Source: Aquificota bacterium
Lineage (GTDB): Bacteria > Aquificota > Aquificia > Aquificales > Hydrogenothermaceae
Direction of reading: 5' to 3'
Length of the DNA stretch: 14,474 nucleotides
Assembly: GCA_013153765.1 (NCBI GenBank)
Contig: JAADDT010000027.1
Coordinates: forward strand, 1-14,474
Below, piece by piece: positions 13,681 through 14,474 of this stretch. Each line of letters opens with the position of its first letter. Position 1 is the stretch's first letter. The translations under genes and the position numbers were made by a program. Under the pieces are notes generated by a model, which worked only from the letters and a program-made list of their open reading frames with translations, ran no database searches and had not been told where the DNA came from.

Positions 13681-14409
13681 TTAAAAATCTACTATTAACG
13701 ATGTTAAGAAAACGGTATCCGTTTTATCTATATCCTTGGTTGGTGGCTTGTTCTGGTAGAAAACCTTGTAGCCTATACCAAGGGCAAAGTTTGCGTTTAT
13801 CTTCACCTGAAGTGAACTGTCTGATTTGATAAAGTAGATGTCCGTATTTTCAAGGTTTACCTGATAGCCAAGTAGCTGTTTGAACAGGAGGTTTTCCATT
13901 ATCTTCCACGTATAGTCAAGCTCAGCCAGACCTGTAGTGTAGCTGTCCGTCCCTCCGGTTTTGTAGTCTGAAAAGGTATAACCTAAAGCCGCAAGCCCTT
14001 TAAGGTAATGGGCATCTGTTTTTATGATGTCGTATCCAAGACCGGCTGACCATACGGTTTTGTAGTCGTAGCCGGAAAACTTGTCCTTCAGGTAATCACC
14101 CTGAACGAAGGCAAAAAGCCTTTCGGTAAGTAGCCTTTCCCATCTACCTAACAGATACAGCTTGTTTGCCGTCTCCCTGCCGTCAGACTTGCCGTAAAAG
14201 AAAGAGCCCTTTCCAAGAAGTCTGTTAACCGTCCTTTCCCAGTTAGCCTCAAGTTTTGTTGCAAAAGCCTCCGTGTCTGAATTGCCGGAGGTTTTCACGT
14301 AAGAAAGTTCACTGTGGACTTTCCAGTCCTTGTCCTGTGCTTCCTCTCCAGCCGAAAAACCGGCAAAAAGCACAACTCCGGATAGAATTGGGATAACCAC
14401 TTTTTTCAT
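13681..14409 (-). CDS. DUF481 outer membrane beta-barrel protein
   Basis: A 242-residue exported protein. The first 20 residues form a signal peptide (M-K-K, a hydrophobic run, and a cleavage site near F-S-A). The mature part begins with DKDWKVHSELSYVKTSGNSD, the DUF481 opening, and continues as alternating amphipathic strands with many Tyr, Thr and Asp residues (YLLGRWERLL, FAFVQGDYLKD, YDYKTVWSAGLGYDI, FALGIGYKVFY). It ends in Phe (IVDF), the C-terminal signature read by the outer membrane assembly machinery. DUF481 includes the putative salt-induced YdiY proteins; no biochemical function is established. ATG at 14409 is preceded by GAGGAG at 9-10 bases. It is the first gene of a unit with mscS. 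The pairing suggests osmotic or envelope stress, an inference only. The upstream 65 bases are AT-rich without a clear promoter pair. Confidence 0.88.
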   Translation of the reverse strand: MKKVVIPILSGVVLFAGFSAGEEAQDKDWKVHSELSYVKTSGNSDTEAFATKLEANWERTVNRLLGKGSFFYGKSDGRETANKLYLLGRWERLLTERLFAFVQGDYLKDKFSGYDYKTVWSAGLGYDIIKTDAHYLKGLAALGYTFSDYKTGGTDSYTTGLAELDYTWKIMENLLFKQLLGYQVNLENTDIYFIKSDSSLQVKINANFALGIGYKVFYQNKPPTKDIDKTDTVFLTSLIVDF

Positions 14410-14444
14410 TCTGCCCGCTCCTCGTTTAGAAGTTTTGAATATCT

Positions 14445-14461
14445 TTATTTTTTAAAAATAA
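14445..14461. repeat. AT-only palindrome upstream of the DUF481 gene
   Basis: TTATTTTT and AAAAATAA form a perfect 8-bp inverted repeat around a single central T, 36-52 bases before the DUF481 start codon. It could be an upstream promoter element, part of a terminator for a gene beyond the window, or chance in an AT-rich spacer. Nothing in the sequence decides between these. Confidence 0.4.
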
Positions 14462-14474
14462 TTTACTATTACCC

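Noticed and set aside
1-14474. CRISPR arrays, insertion sequences, integrases, phage or toxin-antitoxin genes
   Set aside because: No direct-repeat arrays, transposase motifs or terminal inverted repeats were seen, and all spacers are under about 110 bases between recognisable core genes.

Overview
The window is ordinary-looking core chromosome of a thermophilic, diderm bacterium, most likely a member of the Aquificota; this is inferred from protein character and gene order, without a database search. Supporting signs are lysine/glutamate-rich proteins, heavy AGG/AGA (Arg) and ATA (Ile) codon use, tight gene packing with almost no spacers, and an outer-membrane-type DUF481 protein, a lipoprotein and an MlaE permease (all diderm features). 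No mobile elements, CRISPR arrays or phage genes are visible.

Left part (1-4540, minus strand): one probable operon running right to left: carA (carbamoyl-phosphate synthase small subunit), a CDF metal transporter carrying an extra C-terminal domain that resembles the NifX/FeMo-co-binding family, a two-domain universal stress protein, tyrA (prephenate dehydrogenase) and a Lys/Glu-rich coiled-coil lipoprotein cut by the window edge. The genes overlap or are 20-54 bases apart. A 94-base divergent promoter region (4541-4634) separates this operon from the next block.

Centre (4635-9316, plus strand): a housekeeping superoperon ispE - tRNA-Gln(UUG) - prs - rplY - pth, then a structured 66-base leader, then rpsF - ssb - rpsR - rplI, closed by a textbook intrinsic terminator with a UUCG loop. 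These genes join isoprenoid synthesis, PRPP supply, glutamine tRNA, ribosomal proteins, peptidyl-tRNA recycling and single-strand DNA binding. The rpsF leader can fold into a three-helix junction whose closing stem covers the Shine-Dalgarno sequence and places a CCG triplet beside it, which fits the known S6:S18 autoregulatory leader type.

Right-centre (9317-12860, plus strand): a new promoter, then dnaB (replicative helicase), an MlaE-type lipid-transport permease without its usual ATPase and substrate-binding partners nearby, pfkA (phosphofructokinase with a mixed ATP/PPi signature) and spoVG. The spoVG stop codon lies inside a 9-bp hairpin.

Right end (12863-14474, minus strand): a two-gene unit, a DUF481 outer membrane protein followed by an MscS mechanosensitive channel, both envelope functions.

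The most interesting signals are the CDF-NifX-like fusion, the rpsF leader and the atypical pfkA active-site signature. Every gap is below 110 bases; no large unexplained region remains.
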